Assembly (NCBI RefSeq): GCF_021390155.1
Contig: NZ_CP089985.1
Span: 5,969,501-6,033,500 of the forward strand
Length of the DNA: 64,000 bases
Origin: Pseudomonas sp. HN11
GTDB taxonomy: Bacteria > Pseudomonadota > Gammaproteobacteria > Pseudomonadales > Pseudomonadaceae
Direction: 5' to 3'
Position numbers and translations under genes: made by a program
Notes under the pieces: generated by a model
Database searches by the model: none
What the model was told of the DNA's origin: nothing
The model's input: the letters and a program-made list of their open reading frames with translations, nothing else
In this document: positions 1 through 8,851 of the stretch, piece after piece
Position numbering within the stretch: position 1 is the first letter of the stretch
How the letters are laid out: each line of letters starts with the position of its first letter

Positions 1-102
1 AACTTGCGAGCCGTAGTGCAGAGGCATATCCCAACCGCCAAAATCGACCATTTTCGCGCCGAGGGCGAGATGCAGGTCATACAGAGGCGTACGCTGTCCC
101 AT
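1..102 (-). CDS. gcvT: Glycine cleavage T protein (aminomethyltransferase), N-terminus only
   Basis: Only the first 34 codons lie in the window; the gene continues past position 1. The visible residues begin [11 protein letters not shown] and include [13 protein letters not shown] and LHYGSQ, the conserved N-terminal folate-binding region of GcvT, which transfers the aminomethyl-derived one-carbon unit to tetrahydrofolate in the glycine cleavage complex. An AAGGAG ribosome site lies 7 bases before the ATG at 102. The 156 bases upstream, shared with the end of the iron permease, show no recognisable glycine riboswitch. The identification rests on this short but distinctive N-terminus. Confidence 0.9.
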   Translation of the reverse strand, partial: MGQRTPLYDLHLALGAKMVDFGGWDMPLHYGSQV

Positions 103-258
103 GGGTTTCTCCTTCCGGGCGTGGCGAAGGTGCGCGGAGCTACTGTTCGCGCTGAACACCCTGAATTACAAGGCCTGCAGTCACGTCCAGCGACCCGCTC
201 CGAAAGACGAAGCGCACCGAATGCCGCGCATTGTAGCCGCAAGCCGTAGGACTGGCAC

Positions 259-1875
259 CTAACCGATTTGCCGGGCAGAACGTCGAATCAGCCCGATCAC
301 GGGCAACAGGCCAACCAGCACCAATGTCAACGCCGGCAAAGAAGCCCGTGCCCATTCGCCTTCACTGGTCATTTCAAAGATCCGCACCGCCAGGGTGTCC
401 CAGCCGAACGGGCGCATCAACAGGGTCGCGGGCATTTCCTTGAGCACATCGACGAACACCAGCAGCGCTGCGCTCAAGGTCCCCGGTAGCAGCAACGGCA
501 GATACACTTTGCAAAACAGTCGCGGGCCACTGACGCCAAGACTGCGCGCTGCCTCCGGCAACGAGGGCCGGATGCGCGCCAGGCTGTTTTCCAACGGCCC
601 ATAGGCCACCGCCAGGAATCGCACCAGATACGCCAGCACCAGCGCCGACAGGCTGCCCAACAGCAATGGCTTGCCCGCTCCGCCGAGCCAGCCGGACAGC
701 GGCACCACCAGCTCACGGTCCAGATAGCTGAACGCCAACATGATCGACACCGCCAGCACCGAACCCGGCAAGGCATAACCGACATTGGCCAGGCTGATGC
801 CGGAGCGGATCGCCCGCGTCGGCGCCAACCGATTGGCGAAGGCCAGCACCAGCGCCACGCTGACAGTGATCAAGGCAGCGATCCCTCCCAGGTAAAGGGT
901 GTGGATGATCAGGCCCGAATAGCGCTCATCCAGATCCAAGCGCCCGCGCTGCCAAAACCAGGCGACCAGTTGCAGCATCGGGATGACAAAGGCGCAGGCG
1001 AACACCAACCCACACCAAGCACTGGCCGCCGCCGCCTTGAACCCGCGCAGGTGATACAGCGCCTTGCCCCGTGGCCGCTCGTTGCTCGGCCGGCTGGCGC
1101 CCCGTGCACGCCGCCCGCCATACAGCACAAGCATCACCACCAGCAGTAACAGGCTGGCCAACTGTGCGGCGCTGGACAGGCTGAAAAAGCCGTACCAGGT
1201 CTTGTAGATGGCCGTGGTGAAGGTATCGAAGTTGAACACCGAGACCGCACCGAAATCCGCGAGGGTTTCCATCAATGCCAAAGCCACCCCGGCCCCGATC
1301 GCCGGCCGCGCCATGGGCAGGGCCACGTGCCAGAACGCTCGCCACGGCGATTGCCCCAGCACCCGCGCCGCCTCCATCAGGCCTTTGCCCTGGGCCAGGA
1401 ACGCGGTGCGCGCCAACAGATAAACGTAGGGATAGAACACCAGCACCAACACGATGATCACGCCGCTGGTGGAGCGTACCCGTGGCAGCCTTAGACCGGT
1501 GCCGAACCATTCACGCAGCAGGGTTTGCACCGGGCCGGAGAAATCCAGCAAACCGACAAACACAAAAGCCAGAACGTACGCAGGAATGGCGAACGGCAAC
1601 ATCAACGCCCAGTCGAGCCAGCGCCGACCGGGGAATTCGCAGAGGCTGGTCAGCCAGGCCAGGCTCACGCCCAGCAGGGTTACACCGACGCCGACACCCA
1701 ACACCAGGGTCAGGGTGTTGCCCAGCAGACGCGGCATCTGGGTGTCCCAGAGATGGGACCAGATTTGTGCGTCGATGCTTTGCCAGGACAGCAACAGCAC
1801 GCTCAGCGGCAGCAGCACCAGGGCGGCGACGGTGAAGACCGGCAGGTGCCAGCGGTGTTGGGCGGGGTGAGCCAA
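259..1875 (-). CDS. Ferric iron ABC transporter permease (FbpB/HitB type)
   Basis: A 538-residue, highly hydrophobic inner-membrane protein made of two homologous permease halves. Each half carries an EAA-type loop that contacts the ATPase: EAARVLGQSPWRAFWHVALP in the first half and EAARSLGVSG in the second. This two-domain fused permease is typical of the FbpB/HitB/SfuB ferric iron family. It lies downstream of, and on the same strand as, the matching periplasmic iron-binding protein (2035-3039), separated by a REP doublet. No ATPase gene is present here; the importer must use one encoded elsewhere. Substrate is inferred from the neighbour. Confidence 0.9.
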   Translation of the reverse strand: MAHPAQHRWHLPVFTVAALVLLPLSVLLLSWQSIDAQIWSHLWDTQMPRLLGNTLTLVLGVGVGVTLLGVSLAWLTSLCEFPGRRWLDWALMLPFAIPAYVLAFVFVGLLDFSGPVQTLLREWFGTGLRLPRVRSTSGVIIVLVLVFYPYVYLLARTAFLAQGKGLMEAARVLGQSPWRAFWHVALPMARPAIGAGVALALMETLADFGAVSVFNFDTFTTAIYKTWYGFFSLSSAAQLASLLLLVVMLVLYGGRRARGASRPSNERPRGKALYHLRGFKAAAASAWCGLVFACAFVIPMLQLVAWFWQRGRLDLDERYSGLIIHTLYLGGIAALITVSVALVLAFANRLAPTRAIRSGISLANVGYALPGSVLAVSIMLAFSYLDRELVVPLSGWLGGAGKPLLLGSLSALVLAYLVRFLAVAYGPLENSLARIRPSLPEAARSLGVSGPRLFCKVYLPLLLPGTLSAALLVFVDVLKEMPATLLMRPFGWDTLAVRIFEMTSEGEWARASLPALTLVLVGLLPVIGLIRRSARQIG

Positions 1876-1919
1876 AAGTGATTCTCAGTGGATGAATTTT
1901 TCGAAGTCACCGCGAATCT

Positions 1920-2010
1920 ATGTGGGAGCGGGCTTGCTCGCGAATGCAGTGTATCAGTCACACATGTATCGACTGACACGACGCTTTCGCGAGCAAGCCC
2001 GCCCCCACAT
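1920..2010. repeat. REP doublet (REPIN-like), TGTGGGAG arms outermost
   Basis: Two imperfect inverted copies of the Pseudomonas REP sequence. The left copy TGTGGGAGCGGGCTTGCTCG starts at 1921 and the right copy, its near reverse complement, ends at 2009, separated by about 43 bases. It sits between the iron permease and its binding protein and may fold in the transcript, lowering permease expression relative to the binding protein. Related doublets occur at 32107-32198 and 54935-55014. Confidence 0.85.
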
Positions 2011-2034
2011 TTCGATCTGCGGCGTTTTACAAAT

Positions 2035-3039
2035 TCAGTTCCAGCCAGCGCGATCCATCAACCGGATCGCCTCAGCCTGGCGCTTGCCCGCCACTTCCAC
2101 CGGCAAGGTATCCGCCACGAACTTGCCCCAGCTCGCCACTTCCGCTGACGGCGGCACGGTCGGGTTGGCCGGGAATTCCTGGTTCACGTCGGCAAAGATC
2201 TTCTGCGCCTCCGGCGTGGTCATCCACTCCACCAGCGCTTTTGCGGCTTCCGGGTGCGGCGCGTGCTGGGTCAGGCCGATACCCGACAGGTTCACGTGCA
2301 CGCCACGATCACCCTGATTCGGCCAGAACAGCTTCACCGCCAGATCCGGCTTCTGCTTGTGCAAGCGGCCGTAGTAGTAGGTGTTGACGATGCCTACGTC
2401 GCACTGCCCGGCGTTGATGGCTTCAAGCACGGCGATGTCATCGGAGAACACGTCAGTGGACAGGTTGTTCACCCAGCCTTTGACGATTTCTTCGGTTTTG
2501 GCCGCGCCGTGGGTTTCGATCAGGGTGGCGGTCAGCGACTGGTTGTAGACCTTTTTCGCCGTGCGCAGGCACAGGCGGCCTTCCCACTGTTTGTCGGCCA
2601 GGGCTTCATAAGTGGTGAGATCACCCGGTTTTACCCGGTCGGTGGAATAGGCGATGGTCCGCGCGCGCAGACTTAAGCCGGTCCACGTGTGTTTTGAAGA
2701 GCGGTATTGCAAGGGGATGTTCTTGTCGATCACCGCTGAAGTGAACGGTTGCAGGATGCCCATCTGCTCGGCCTGCCAGAGGTTTCCGGCGTCGACGGTG
2801 AGCAGCAGGTCGGCGGTGGCGTTTTCGCCCTCGGCCTTGATGCGCTGCATCAGCGGGGCTTCCTTGTCGGTGATGAACTTCACCTGCACGCCGGTTTTCT
2901 TGGTGTAGGCATCGAACACCGGCTTGATCAGTTCATCAATGCGCGAGGAGTAGACCACCACTTCGTCGGCGGCCTGCACGGTGGTGCTGCCGATCAGGGT
3001 AAGTGCCAGGGCAGTCAGGAGGCGCGTGGGTGCCAACAT
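2035..3039 (-). CDS. Periplasmic Fe(III)-binding protein of an ABC importer
   Basis: A 334-residue protein with a clear signal peptide ([17 protein letters not shown], about residues 7-23) followed by [21 protein letters not shown], the usual N-terminus of FbpA/FutA ferric-binding proteins. The internal segment VNTYYYGRL carries the paired tyrosines that in this family coordinate Fe(III). Together with the permease at 259-1875 it forms an iron importer lacking a local ATPase. A candidate Fur box lies just upstream at 3069-3087, consistent with iron repression. Family is certain; the exact ferric ligand is not known. Confidence 0.92.
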   Translation of the reverse strand: MLAPTRLLTALALTLIGSTTVQAADEVVVYSSRIDELIKPVFDAYTKKTGVQVKFITDKEAPLMQRIKAEGENATADLLLTVDAGNLWQAEQMGILQPFTSAVIDKNIPLQYRSSKHTWTGLSLRARTIAYSTDRVKPGDLTTYEALADKQWEGRLCLRTAKKVYNQSLTATLIETHGAAKTEEIVKGWVNNLSTDVFSDDIAVLEAINAGQCDVGIVNTYYYGRLHKQKPDLAVKLFWPNQGDRGVHVNLSGIGLTQHAPHPEAAKALVEWMTTPEAQKIFADVNQEFPANPTVPPSAEVASWGKFVADTLPVEVAGKRQAEAIRLMDRAGWN

Positions 3040-3068
3040 GGGTGCGGTCTCTCATTTGCAAAAAGTGG

Positions 3069-3087
3069 GCAAATGATAAGGACTCAC
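3069..3087. promoter_or_regulatory. Candidate Fur box upstream of the iron-binding protein
   Basis: The 19 bases GCAAATGATAAGGACTCAC match the Fur consensus GATAATGATAATCATTATC at 12 of 19 positions, with the left half ATGATAA intact. The site ends 30 bases before the start codon of the ferric-binding protein, a normal place for Fur repression. This is a by-eye match; the right half is poor. Confidence 0.45.
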
Positions 3088-3134
3088 ATTTGGTGGCGCT
3101 CGGCAGAGGCGTTACCAGATGTTGCACAACCGCT

Positions 3135-4358
3135 TCAGGGTTGGGCCAACTCCGGAAGATCCCCGCTCAGGCCCAGCGCCTGGCGCACAAATACGGCCTT
3201 GGCTTCGGGCATCTGGTCAACCAGCTTCAAACCGGCATTGCGCAACCAGCGCAGCGGCAGTTGGTCGGCCTGGAACAGTCGCTCAAAACCTTCCATCGCC
3301 GCCATCAACGCCAGGTTGTGCGGCATGCGTCGACGCTCGTACCGGCTCAACACCTTCACATCGGCCAGGCGCTCGCCGCGCTCGGTCGCAGACAACAAGA
3401 CTTCAGCCAATGTCGCCGCATCAAGGAAGCCCAGGTTCACGCCCTGCCCCGCCAAGGGATGGATCACGTGAGCAGCGTCACCAATCAACGCCAAGCCTTC
3501 GGCCACATAGCGTTTGGCGTGACGCTGTCGCAACGGCACACACACACGCGGGTCGGCGCTCACCACCGTACCGAGCCGCCCCTCGAAGGCGCGCTCCAGT
3601 TCACGGCAGAAGGTCTCATCATCCAGTGCCATCAAGCGCTCGGATTCTGCCGGCGTGGTCGACCAGACGATCGAACACCAATCCTCCTGACCCTCGCGCA
3701 CCAGCGGCAAGAACGCCAGCGGGCCGGTGTCGGTAAAGCGTTGCCACGCCGTACGCTGGTGCGGCTGACTGCTGCGTACACTGGTGACGATGGCGTTATG
3801 CAGGTAATCCCATTCGCGGGTCGCGGTGCCGGTCAGGCGGCGTACGGCAGAATTGGCGCCATCGGCAGCCACTACCAGCGGCGCACGCAACGTGCGGCCG
3901 TCGGCCAGGGTCAGTAGCCAGTCATCGCAGGAGCGGCGCATCTGTTCCAGGCGTGCGTTGGCCAGCAGGCCCAGGTCGCAGTCGTGCAGACGATCGAGCA
4001 GTGCATCCTGCACCACGCGATTCTCGACGATATGTCCGAGCACTTCGGCATGCACACTGGCGGCCGAAAAGTGGATCTGCCCGGTGCCGCTGCCATCCCA
4101 TACCTGCATCTCGCCGTAAGGGCTGGCACGGCGCGACACGATGCCCTCCCACACGCCCAGGCGCTCGAGGATGCGCTGGCTCGCGGCCGACAATGCGCTC
4201 ACGCGGGGTTCGAATGCGGCCTCGCGGTCGAACGGCTTGACGCTCAGCGGGCTGCCGTCGAGCAGCAGCACCTGCAGGCCGCTGCCCTGCAACGCCAGCG
4301 CCAGGGCGCTTCCGACCATTCCGGCCCCGACAATCAGCACATCTGCGCGCATGTCCAT
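3135..4358 (-). CDS. ubiI: UbiH/UbiF/VisC-family FAD monooxygenase, probably UbiI
   Basis: A 407-residue flavoprotein hydroxylase of ubiquinone biosynthesis. Visible motifs are the N-terminal dinucleotide fold ADVLIVGAGMVGSALALAL (about residues 5-23), the DG motif VVAADGANSAVR near the middle, and the FAD motif GDAAHVIHPLAGQGVNLG near residue 290. It ends the minus-strand operon after ygfB, pepP, ubiH and a hotdog-fold protein, with only 3 bases separating it from the latter. By position it matches PA5221 of P. aeruginosa, which I recall as UbiI, the C5 hydroxylase. Family is certain; which ring carbon it hydroxylates is from synteny. Confidence 0.85.
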   Translation of the reverse strand: MDMRADVLIVGAGMVGSALALALQGSGLQVLLLDGSPLSVKPFDREAAFEPRVSALSAASQRILERLGVWEGIVSRRASPYGEMQVWDGSGTGQIHFSAASVHAEVLGHIVENRVVQDALLDRLHDCDLGLLANARLEQMRRSCDDWLLTLADGRTLRAPLVVAADGANSAVRRLTGTATREWDYLHNAIVTSVRSSQPHQRTAWQRFTDTGPLAFLPLVREGQEDWCSIVWSTTPAESERLMALDDETFCRELERAFEGRLGTVVSADPRVCVPLRQRHAKRYVAEGLALIGDAAHVIHPLAGQGVNLGFLDAATLAEVLLSATERGERLADVKVLSRYERRRMPHNLALMAAMEGFERLFQADQLPLRWLRNAGLKLVDQMPEAKAVFVRQALGLSGDLPELAQP

Positions 4359-4361
4359 GCT

Positions 4362-4847
4362 TTAAGCCTGTCTCGCTGGCGGCTTGCGCCGCACGTAAAG
4401 AGTTTTGTCGACCCGCGCCACCAGGGTGCCGGAGCCGTCATGAATATCAACCTTGAGGTGTGGCAAATACTTCTCGCCGCCTTCGGTCTGCCGGCGGATC
4501 TCATCGAGCAAGGCGTCGTCGATGGAGAACTCCGCGTACACCGGGCCTTTGCCGGGCGAGATGAAGTCGATGCTCGCGGCCTTGTCCCACACGATGTAAT
4601 CGCGGCCCAGGTTCTCCATCAGCATCAGCATGTAGAACGGATCAACCATCGAATACAGGCTACCGCCGAACTGCGTGCCGACATAGTTGCGGTTGTACCA
4701 GCCCAGGCCCATACGCACTTTGACGTGACGAAAATCGGCGCTCATGTGCCGCACGCTCACGCCCGCACCCAAGTAAGGCGGATACAAGGTCATGATCCAA
4801 CGCAACAACCGCGCCTTGCCCAGGCGCTCGATCAACCACTTACGCAT
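4362..4847 (-). CDS. DUF4442 hotdog-fold protein (thioesterase-like)
   Basis: A 161-residue protein starting [10 protein letters not shown] at 4847; longer upstream reading would run inside ubiH in another frame. The segment [23 protein letters not shown] is typical of DUF4442 proteins, which share the hotdog fold with acyl-CoA thioesterases. Its start overlaps the end of ubiH by 8 bases and its stop lies 3 bases before ubiI, so the three are almost certainly co-translated. The position between two ubiquinone hydroxylases suggests a link to quinone or acyl metabolism, but no catalytic role can be assigned from sequence alone. Confidence 0.85.
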   Translation of the reverse strand: MRKWLIERLGKARLLRWIMTLYPPYLGAGVSVRHMSADFRHVKVRMGLGWYNRNYVGTQFGGSLYSMVDPFYMLMLMENLGRDYIVWDKAASIDFISPGKGPVYAEFSIDDALLDEIRRQTEGGEKYLPHLKVDIHDGSGTLVARVDKTLYVRRKPPARQA

Positions 4848-6027
4848 CGGGACGGGTGCCCAGGCCCATGGCCTGACGGGCGAACCAGCGTTTTGCCGGC
4901 GGCAACAGGTCCAGGCCCAGCAGGCCCATGTTGCGGCCCAGGGCGACCAATGGCTGGGCGCTGCCAAACAGGCGCGTGACCTGGTCAGAGAAGCCCACTG
5001 TAAGCTTCTGGTCCAGGCGCTGACGCTCGCGATAGCCCTGCAAAGTGGCCAGGTCGCCCGGCACTTGTGGCCCGGCCAGCAAGGCCTCAGCCAGGGCATT
5101 TGCATCACGTAGGGACAGGTTGAAGCCCTGTCCGGCAATCGGATGCAGGCTGTGGGCGGCGTTGCCGAGGATCGCCAGGTGCGAGCGCACTTGCTCTTCG
5201 GCCTCAACCAAGGTCAGCGGATACAGATGACGGGCGCCGACTTGCTTCAGCGTGCCCAGGCGGTAGCCGAACACGCCCTGCAATTCACTCAGGAAGCTGC
5301 GTTCGTCGAGACTGGCCAGGCGTTGCGCGTCCATGCCAATGCGCGTCCACACCAGTGCGCAGCGGTTGTCCGGCAGCGGCAGCAGGGCCATCGGGCCTTC
5401 ATCGGTGAAACGCTCGAAGGCCTCGCCATTATGGGATTCGCTGGGGGTGATGTTGGCAATCAGCGCGCTCTGGTTGTACGGGCGGGTTTTCACGCCGATG
5501 CCCAGTTGCTCGCGTAGACCGGAACGGCCACCATCCGCCAGCACCGCAAGGTCGCATTCCAGTACGGTTTCATCGTTGAGAGTCAGGCGGTAGCCATCAG
5601 GCAGCGGCTCCATACGCGTGACTTCGGCCGGGCAACGCCAGCCGACCACGTCTTTATCCAGGCCTTGCCACAAACATTGGCCCAGCCAGGCGTTTTCCAC
5701 CACATAGCCGAGGGCGGGCACGCCCTCCTCCATGGCGGACAAGCGCGCGGTGGAGAAACGTCCACGGTCGGACACATGGATCTGTTTGATCGGCTCGGCA
5801 CGACGGGAGATGTCCTGCCACAAGCCCAGACGCTGATAGATCTGCCGCGCGCCAAAGGACAACGCCGAAGACCGCGCATCGTAGCTCGGCTGGTAGCTGT
5901 CGCCCGGTGCGAAGGGTTCGATCAGCACGATCTTCCAGCCCCGCGCCTTGGCCCCGGCCTGTAACGCCAGCGCCAGGCTGGCGCCGACCAGGCCGCCGCC
6001 GATGATTGCCAGGTTGACCCGGCTCAT
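4840..6027 (-). CDS. ubiH: 2-octaprenyl-6-methoxyphenol hydroxylase UbiH
   Basis: A 395-residue FAD-dependent monooxygenase of aerobic ubiquinone synthesis. It begins [22 protein letters not shown] (FAD-binding GxGxxG), has the DG motif [12 protein letters not shown] and the second FAD motif [21 protein letters not shown]. The GNAAHSLHP form and the position directly after pepP match UbiH of E. coli and PA5223. The ATG overlaps the stop of pepP by 4 bases (ATGA) and its end overlaps the hotdog protein by 8 bases, so it is translationally coupled on both sides. Confidence 0.95.
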   Translation of the reverse strand: MSRVNLAIIGGGLVGASLALALQAGAKARGWKIVLIEPFAPGDSYQPSYDARSSALSFGARQIYQRLGLWQDISRRAEPIKQIHVSDRGRFSTARLSAMEEGVPALGYVVENAWLGQCLWQGLDKDVVGWRCPAEVTRMEPLPDGYRLTLNDETVLECDLAVLADGGRSGLREQLGIGVKTRPYNQSALIANITPSESHNGEAFERFTDEGPMALLPLPDNRCALVWTRIGMDAQRLASLDERSFLSELQGVFGYRLGTLKQVGARHLYPLTLVEAEEQVRSHLAILGNAAHSLHPIAGQGFNLSLRDANALAEALLAGPQVPGDLATLQGYRERQRLDQKLTVGFSDQVTRLFGSAQPLVALGRNMGLLGLDLLPPAKRWFARQAMGLGTRPDA

Positions 6028-7346
6028 CGGGCAGCCGCCATCAGCGCTTCGATGTCGGCAACGGTCTTGGGCACGCCGCCGGTCAGGATTTCACAGCCTT
6101 GCTTGGTCACTACCACGTCGTCCTCGATGCGTACGCCAATGCCACGCCATTTCTTTGCCACGTTCTGGTTGTCCGGCGAAATATAGATGCCTGGCTCCAC
6201 GGTCAACGCCATGCCGACTTCCAGCACCCGCCACTCACCGCCCACTTTGTACTCGCCCACATCATGCACATCCATGCCCAGCCAGTGGCCGGCGCGGTGC
6301 ATGTAGAAGGTTTTATAAGCTTCGCTGGCGATCAACTCGTCGACGTCACCCTGCAACAACCCCAGCTTTACCAATCCGGCGGTGATGACCTGCACCGTCG
6401 CCTCGTGGGCCTGGTTCCAATGCTTGTCCGGGGCGATCTCGGCAAACGCGGCCTCCTGGGAGGCCAGCACGATTTCATAAATCGCCTTCTGTTCCGCCGA
6501 AAACCTGCCATTCACCGGCCAGGTGCGGGTGATGTCGCTGGCGTAGCAGTCGATCTCGCAACCGGCATCGATCAGCACCAGGTCGCCGTCCTTGAGCACC
6601 GCGTCATTCTGCTGGTAATGCAGGATGCAGCTGTTGCGCCCGGCGGCGACGATGGAACCGTAGGCCGGCATTTTCGCCCCACCTTTACGGAACTCATAAT
6701 CCAGCTCGGCTTCCAGGCTGAACTCATAGAGACCGGCCCGGCTGGCCTGCATCGCCTTCACATGGGCGGCGCAGGAGATTCGCGCGGCCTCACGCATCAC
6801 CTTTACTTCTGCTGCCGATTTATACAGGCGCATGTCGTGGAGCAGATGATCCAGGGCAACGAATTCGTTCGGCGGCTGGGCGCCCAAATGGGCTTTGGAG
6901 CGGATCACGTTGATCCATTCCATCAAGTGCCGATCGAACTCGGCATTGCTGCCCATGGCCGAGTACACCCGGTCACGGCCTTCGATGAGGCCGGGCAGGA
7001 TGTCGTCGATATCGGTGATGGGAAACGCGTCATCCGCGCCAAAGTCGCGGATCGCGCCTTCGGTGCCGGCGCGCAGGCCGTCCCACAGTTCGCGCTCGGC
7101 GTTGCGCTCGCGACAGAACAAAACGTACTCGCCGTGCTGGCGACCAGGCATCAGCACGATCACCGCTTCCGGCTCGGGGAAGCCACTCAGGTACTGGAAG
7201 TCACTGTCCTGACGGTACACATGCTCGACATCACGGTTGCGGATCGCCACGGCGGCGGCCGGCAGGATCGCGATGCTGTTGGGTTCCATCTGCGCCATCA
7301 GCGCCTTGCGGCGTCGGGTGTATTCCGCTCGGGGGATATGGATCAT
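6024..7346 (-). CDS. pepP: Xaa-Pro aminopeptidase P
   Basis: A 440-residue metallopeptidase that removes N-terminal residues preceding proline. The creatinase-like N-domain covers about residues 1-170 and the pita-bread catalytic domain follows. All five metal ligands are visible: D260 and D271 (in LIDAGCEIDCYASDITRTWP), H354 (HRAGHWLG), E384 (LTVEPGIY) and E408 (GVRIEDD), at or near the E. coli numbering for the dimanganese site. It lies 20 bases downstream of ygfB and overlaps ubiH by 4 bases, an arrangement conserved from E. coli to Pseudomonas. Confidence 0.97.
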   Translation of the reverse strand: MIHIPRAEYTRRRKALMAQMEPNSIAILPAAAVAIRNRDVEHVYRQDSDFQYLSGFPEPEAVIVLMPGRQHGEYVLFCRERNAERELWDGLRAGTEGAIRDFGADDAFPITDIDDILPGLIEGRDRVYSAMGSNAEFDRHLMEWINVIRSKAHLGAQPPNEFVALDHLLHDMRLYKSAAEVKVMREAARISCAAHVKAMQASRAGLYEFSLEAELDYEFRKGGAKMPAYGSIVAAGRNSCILHYQQNDAVLKDGDLVLIDAGCEIDCYASDITRTWPVNGRFSAEQKAIYEIVLASQEAAFAEIAPDKHWNQAHEATVQVITAGLVKLGLLQGDVDELIASEAYKTFYMHRAGHWLGMDVHDVGEYKVGGEWRVLEVGMALTVEPGIYISPDNQNVAKKWRGIGVRIEDDVVVTKQGCEILTGGVPKTVADIEALMAAAR

Positions 7347-7366
7347 GGACAGATGGGCTTCCTTTC

Positions 7367-7924
7367 TTAATGCAGCGAAGGCTTGGGCGCGGCAGGCTCA
7401 GCGGACTTCTTGGTCTCGGTGAACAGCAGCAGCGGCGCGACGCGCAGGTATTCCATCACTTCCATGTAGTCGCCTTCACCATCTTCGGACTCTTCCAGGG
7501 CGTCTTGCACCTGGGAGATGGCGGCCAAATCCTGCAATACTTCCTTGGCGTCGGGGCTCAGCTCCAGGCCACCGGCGTTGACGCCGAAACCGTGGAGGAA
7601 GCCTTGGCACCATTGTCCCAGGGCGGCGGCGCGTTCGGTGAGCGGTGCGTCGTCGGTCGGCAGCAGCAGGACCACGGTGACGTCATCACCGGTCAGTTCG
7701 CCCTTGACCATCTCTTGCAGGCCGATCAGCGCGTTGCGCACGTTGTCGGTCGGTTCGGTTTCCAGCAGCTCGGCCACGTCAGCCAGCCAGTTGTCGGCAT
7801 CGAAGCCAACGCCGGTGCAGCTGCGGCCCAACAATACGCCGTGCAGTTCGGCAGGCGAGCATGGGTGGCCGCTGGTGCTCAGCAGTTTGGAAAAAGCGTC
7901 GTACGGAGAGTTCTGAATAGGCAT
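7367..7924 (-). CDS. ygfB: UPF0149/YecA-family protein YgfB
   Basis: A 185-residue acidic protein of the UPF0149 family, first gene of the ygfB-pepP-ubiH-ubiI operon. Conserved features include [14 protein letters not shown] near the N-terminus and the central [22 protein letters not shown]. In P. aeruginosa the homologue (PA5225) was reported to influence beta-lactam tolerance through control of the amidase AmpDh3; that role is literature knowledge, not visible here. It is divergent from the TIGR02449-zapA unit, with about 140 bases between the starts that must hold both promoters. Confidence 0.93.
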   Translation of the reverse strand: MPIQNSPYDAFSKLLSTSGHPCSPAELHGVLLGRSCTGVGFDADNWLADVAELLETEPTDNVRNALIGLQEMVKGELTGDDVTVVLLLPTDDAPLTERAAALGQWCQGFLHGFGVNAGGLELSPDAKEVLQDLAAISQVQDALEESEDGEGDYMEVMEYLRVAPLLLFTETKKSAEPAAPKPSLH

Positions 7925-8062
7925 GGTGAGCTAGGCGCCAGACGGCGCAATGTCTAGAATGGAGCGCTGTATCCTAGCACCGGCAGACGTACCAAGACTA
8001 TCAAGGGCGTCAGATCGTTTATCCTGCAGTTGCCATTCATCAGACAAATCCAGTGGAACCCA

Positions 8063-8272
8063 ATGGAAGACACCGACCTGCAAGCGCTGATGGCCAGACT
8101 CGAATTGCTAATTACTCGTGTCGAGCAACTTAAGAGTCAAAATGGACTCCTATTAGCTCAGGAAAAGACCTGGCGCGAGGAACGCGCTCACCTCATTGAA
8201 AAAAACGAAATCGCCCGGCGTAAGGTCGAATCGATGATTTCGCGCCTGAAGGCCCTGGAGCAAGACTCATGA
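8063..8272 (+). CDS. TIGR02449 small coiled-coil protein
   Basis: A 69-residue protein starting MEDTDLQALMARLELL at 8063, chosen over an upstream in-frame ATG at 8030 because it matches the family's usual start and a GTGGA site precedes it. The whole protein is predicted coiled coil (repeated L/I heptads: LELLITRVEQLKSQNGLLL). Its last codon overlaps the ZapA start by 4 bases (ATGA). The coupling to zapA suggests a partner in Z-ring regulation similar to ZapB, but this is inference. Confidence 0.9.
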   Translation: MEDTDLQALMARLELLITRVEQLKSQNGLLLAQEKTWREERAHLIEKNEIARRKVESMISRLKALEQDS

Positions 8273-8586
8273 GTTCAAGCAATAGCGTCACCGTGCAGAT
8301 CCTCGACAAAGAATATTCGATCATCTGCCCCCAGGAAGAGCGCAACAACCTGGTGAGCGCCGCCCGCTACCTGGATGGCAAGATGCGTGAGATCCGCAGC
8401 AGCGGCAAAGTGATCGGCGCCGACCGCATCGCCGTGATGGCCGCACTGAATATTACCCACGATTTGCTGCATAAGCAGGAGCGCCCTGACGTGCAGGCCA
8501 GCGGCTCGACGCGTGAGCAGGTGCGTGACCTGCTGGAGCGTGTCGATCTGGTGCTGTCCAGCGATTCAGACGCACCCAAGGGCTGA
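8269..8586 (+). CDS. zapA: Cell division protein ZapA
   Basis: A 105-residue FtsZ-binding protein. The N-terminal globular head has the family pattern VTVQILDKEYSIICPQEERNNLVSAARYLDGKM (residues 6-38) followed by an amphipathic helix that forms the tetrameric coiled coil. ZapA bundles FtsZ filaments at midcell. It is translationally coupled to the TIGR02449 gene upstream, and the 6S RNA starts about 30 bases after its stop, the arrangement found across gamma-proteobacteria. Confidence 0.96.
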   Translation: MSSSNSVTVQILDKEYSIICPQEERNNLVSAARYLDGKMREIRSSGKVIGADRIAVMAALNITHDLLHKQERPDVQASGSTREQVRDLLERVDLVLSSDSDAPKG

Positions 8587-8605
8587 TTGCCGTGACTGTT
8601 TAAGG

Positions 8606-8611
8606 TATACT
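8606..8611 (+). promoter_or_regulatory. -10 element of the 6S RNA promoter
   Basis: TATACT lies 20 bases after the zapA stop and 6-8 bases before the expected 5' end of 6S RNA. No good -35 hexamer is seen at the usual spacing. Confidence 0.6.
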
Positions 8612-8616
8612 CGCCC

Positions 8617-8797
8617 CACTCCCTGGCGTGTTTGCCAGTCGGCGATGTCCCTGAGCCGATTCGCACTACCCTGGAAGTTGCACGTTGGGCTGGTGTGCAT
8701 GTCCGCTAGACGGAAAGCCTTAAAGCCTACTGCATCTTCCACCTTGAACTTTCGGGTTCAAGGGCTAAGTCGACAGCGGCTCTGTCGGGGAGCCTGA
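8617..8797 (+). ncRNA. ssrS: 6S RNA
   Basis: This RNA binds and sequesters the sigma70 RNA polymerase holoenzyme in stationary phase. The sequence shows the conserved blocks CCCTGAGCCGAT near 8649, GAAAGCCTTAA near 8715, and CCTTGAAC...GGGTTCAAGGG near 8745, all shared with E. coli 6S RNA. The 5' CTCCC pairs with GGGAG near 8790, closing the terminal stem; the large central bubble lies between. Location between zapA and ygfA is the conserved one. Ends are approximate, placed from the -10 box and closing stem. Confidence 0.95.
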
Positions 8798-8809
8798 ATT
8801 CCCAAACTC

Positions 8810-8838
8810 AATGCCAGTCCTCGGACTGGCATTGTTTT
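8810..8838 (+). terminator. Rho-independent terminator after 6S RNA
   Basis: An 11-base perfect inverted repeat AATGCCAGTCC / GGACTGGCATT followed by GTTTT, ending 13 bases before ygfA. It could terminate a longer 6S precursor or attenuate read-through into ygfA. Confidence 0.8.
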
Positions 8839-8851
8839 ATGAGCCGAAACC

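Noticed and set aside
103..258. Possible glycine riboswitch before gcvT
   Set aside because: No conserved glycine aptamer blocks were found in the leader on the minus strand.
1920..2010. CRISPR-like repeats
   Set aside because: Only two inverted copies with no spacers; they are REP sequences.
4848..5207. Longer N-terminus for the DUF4442 protein
   Set aside because: The extension is ubiH read in another frame; the MRKWL start at 4847 matches the family.
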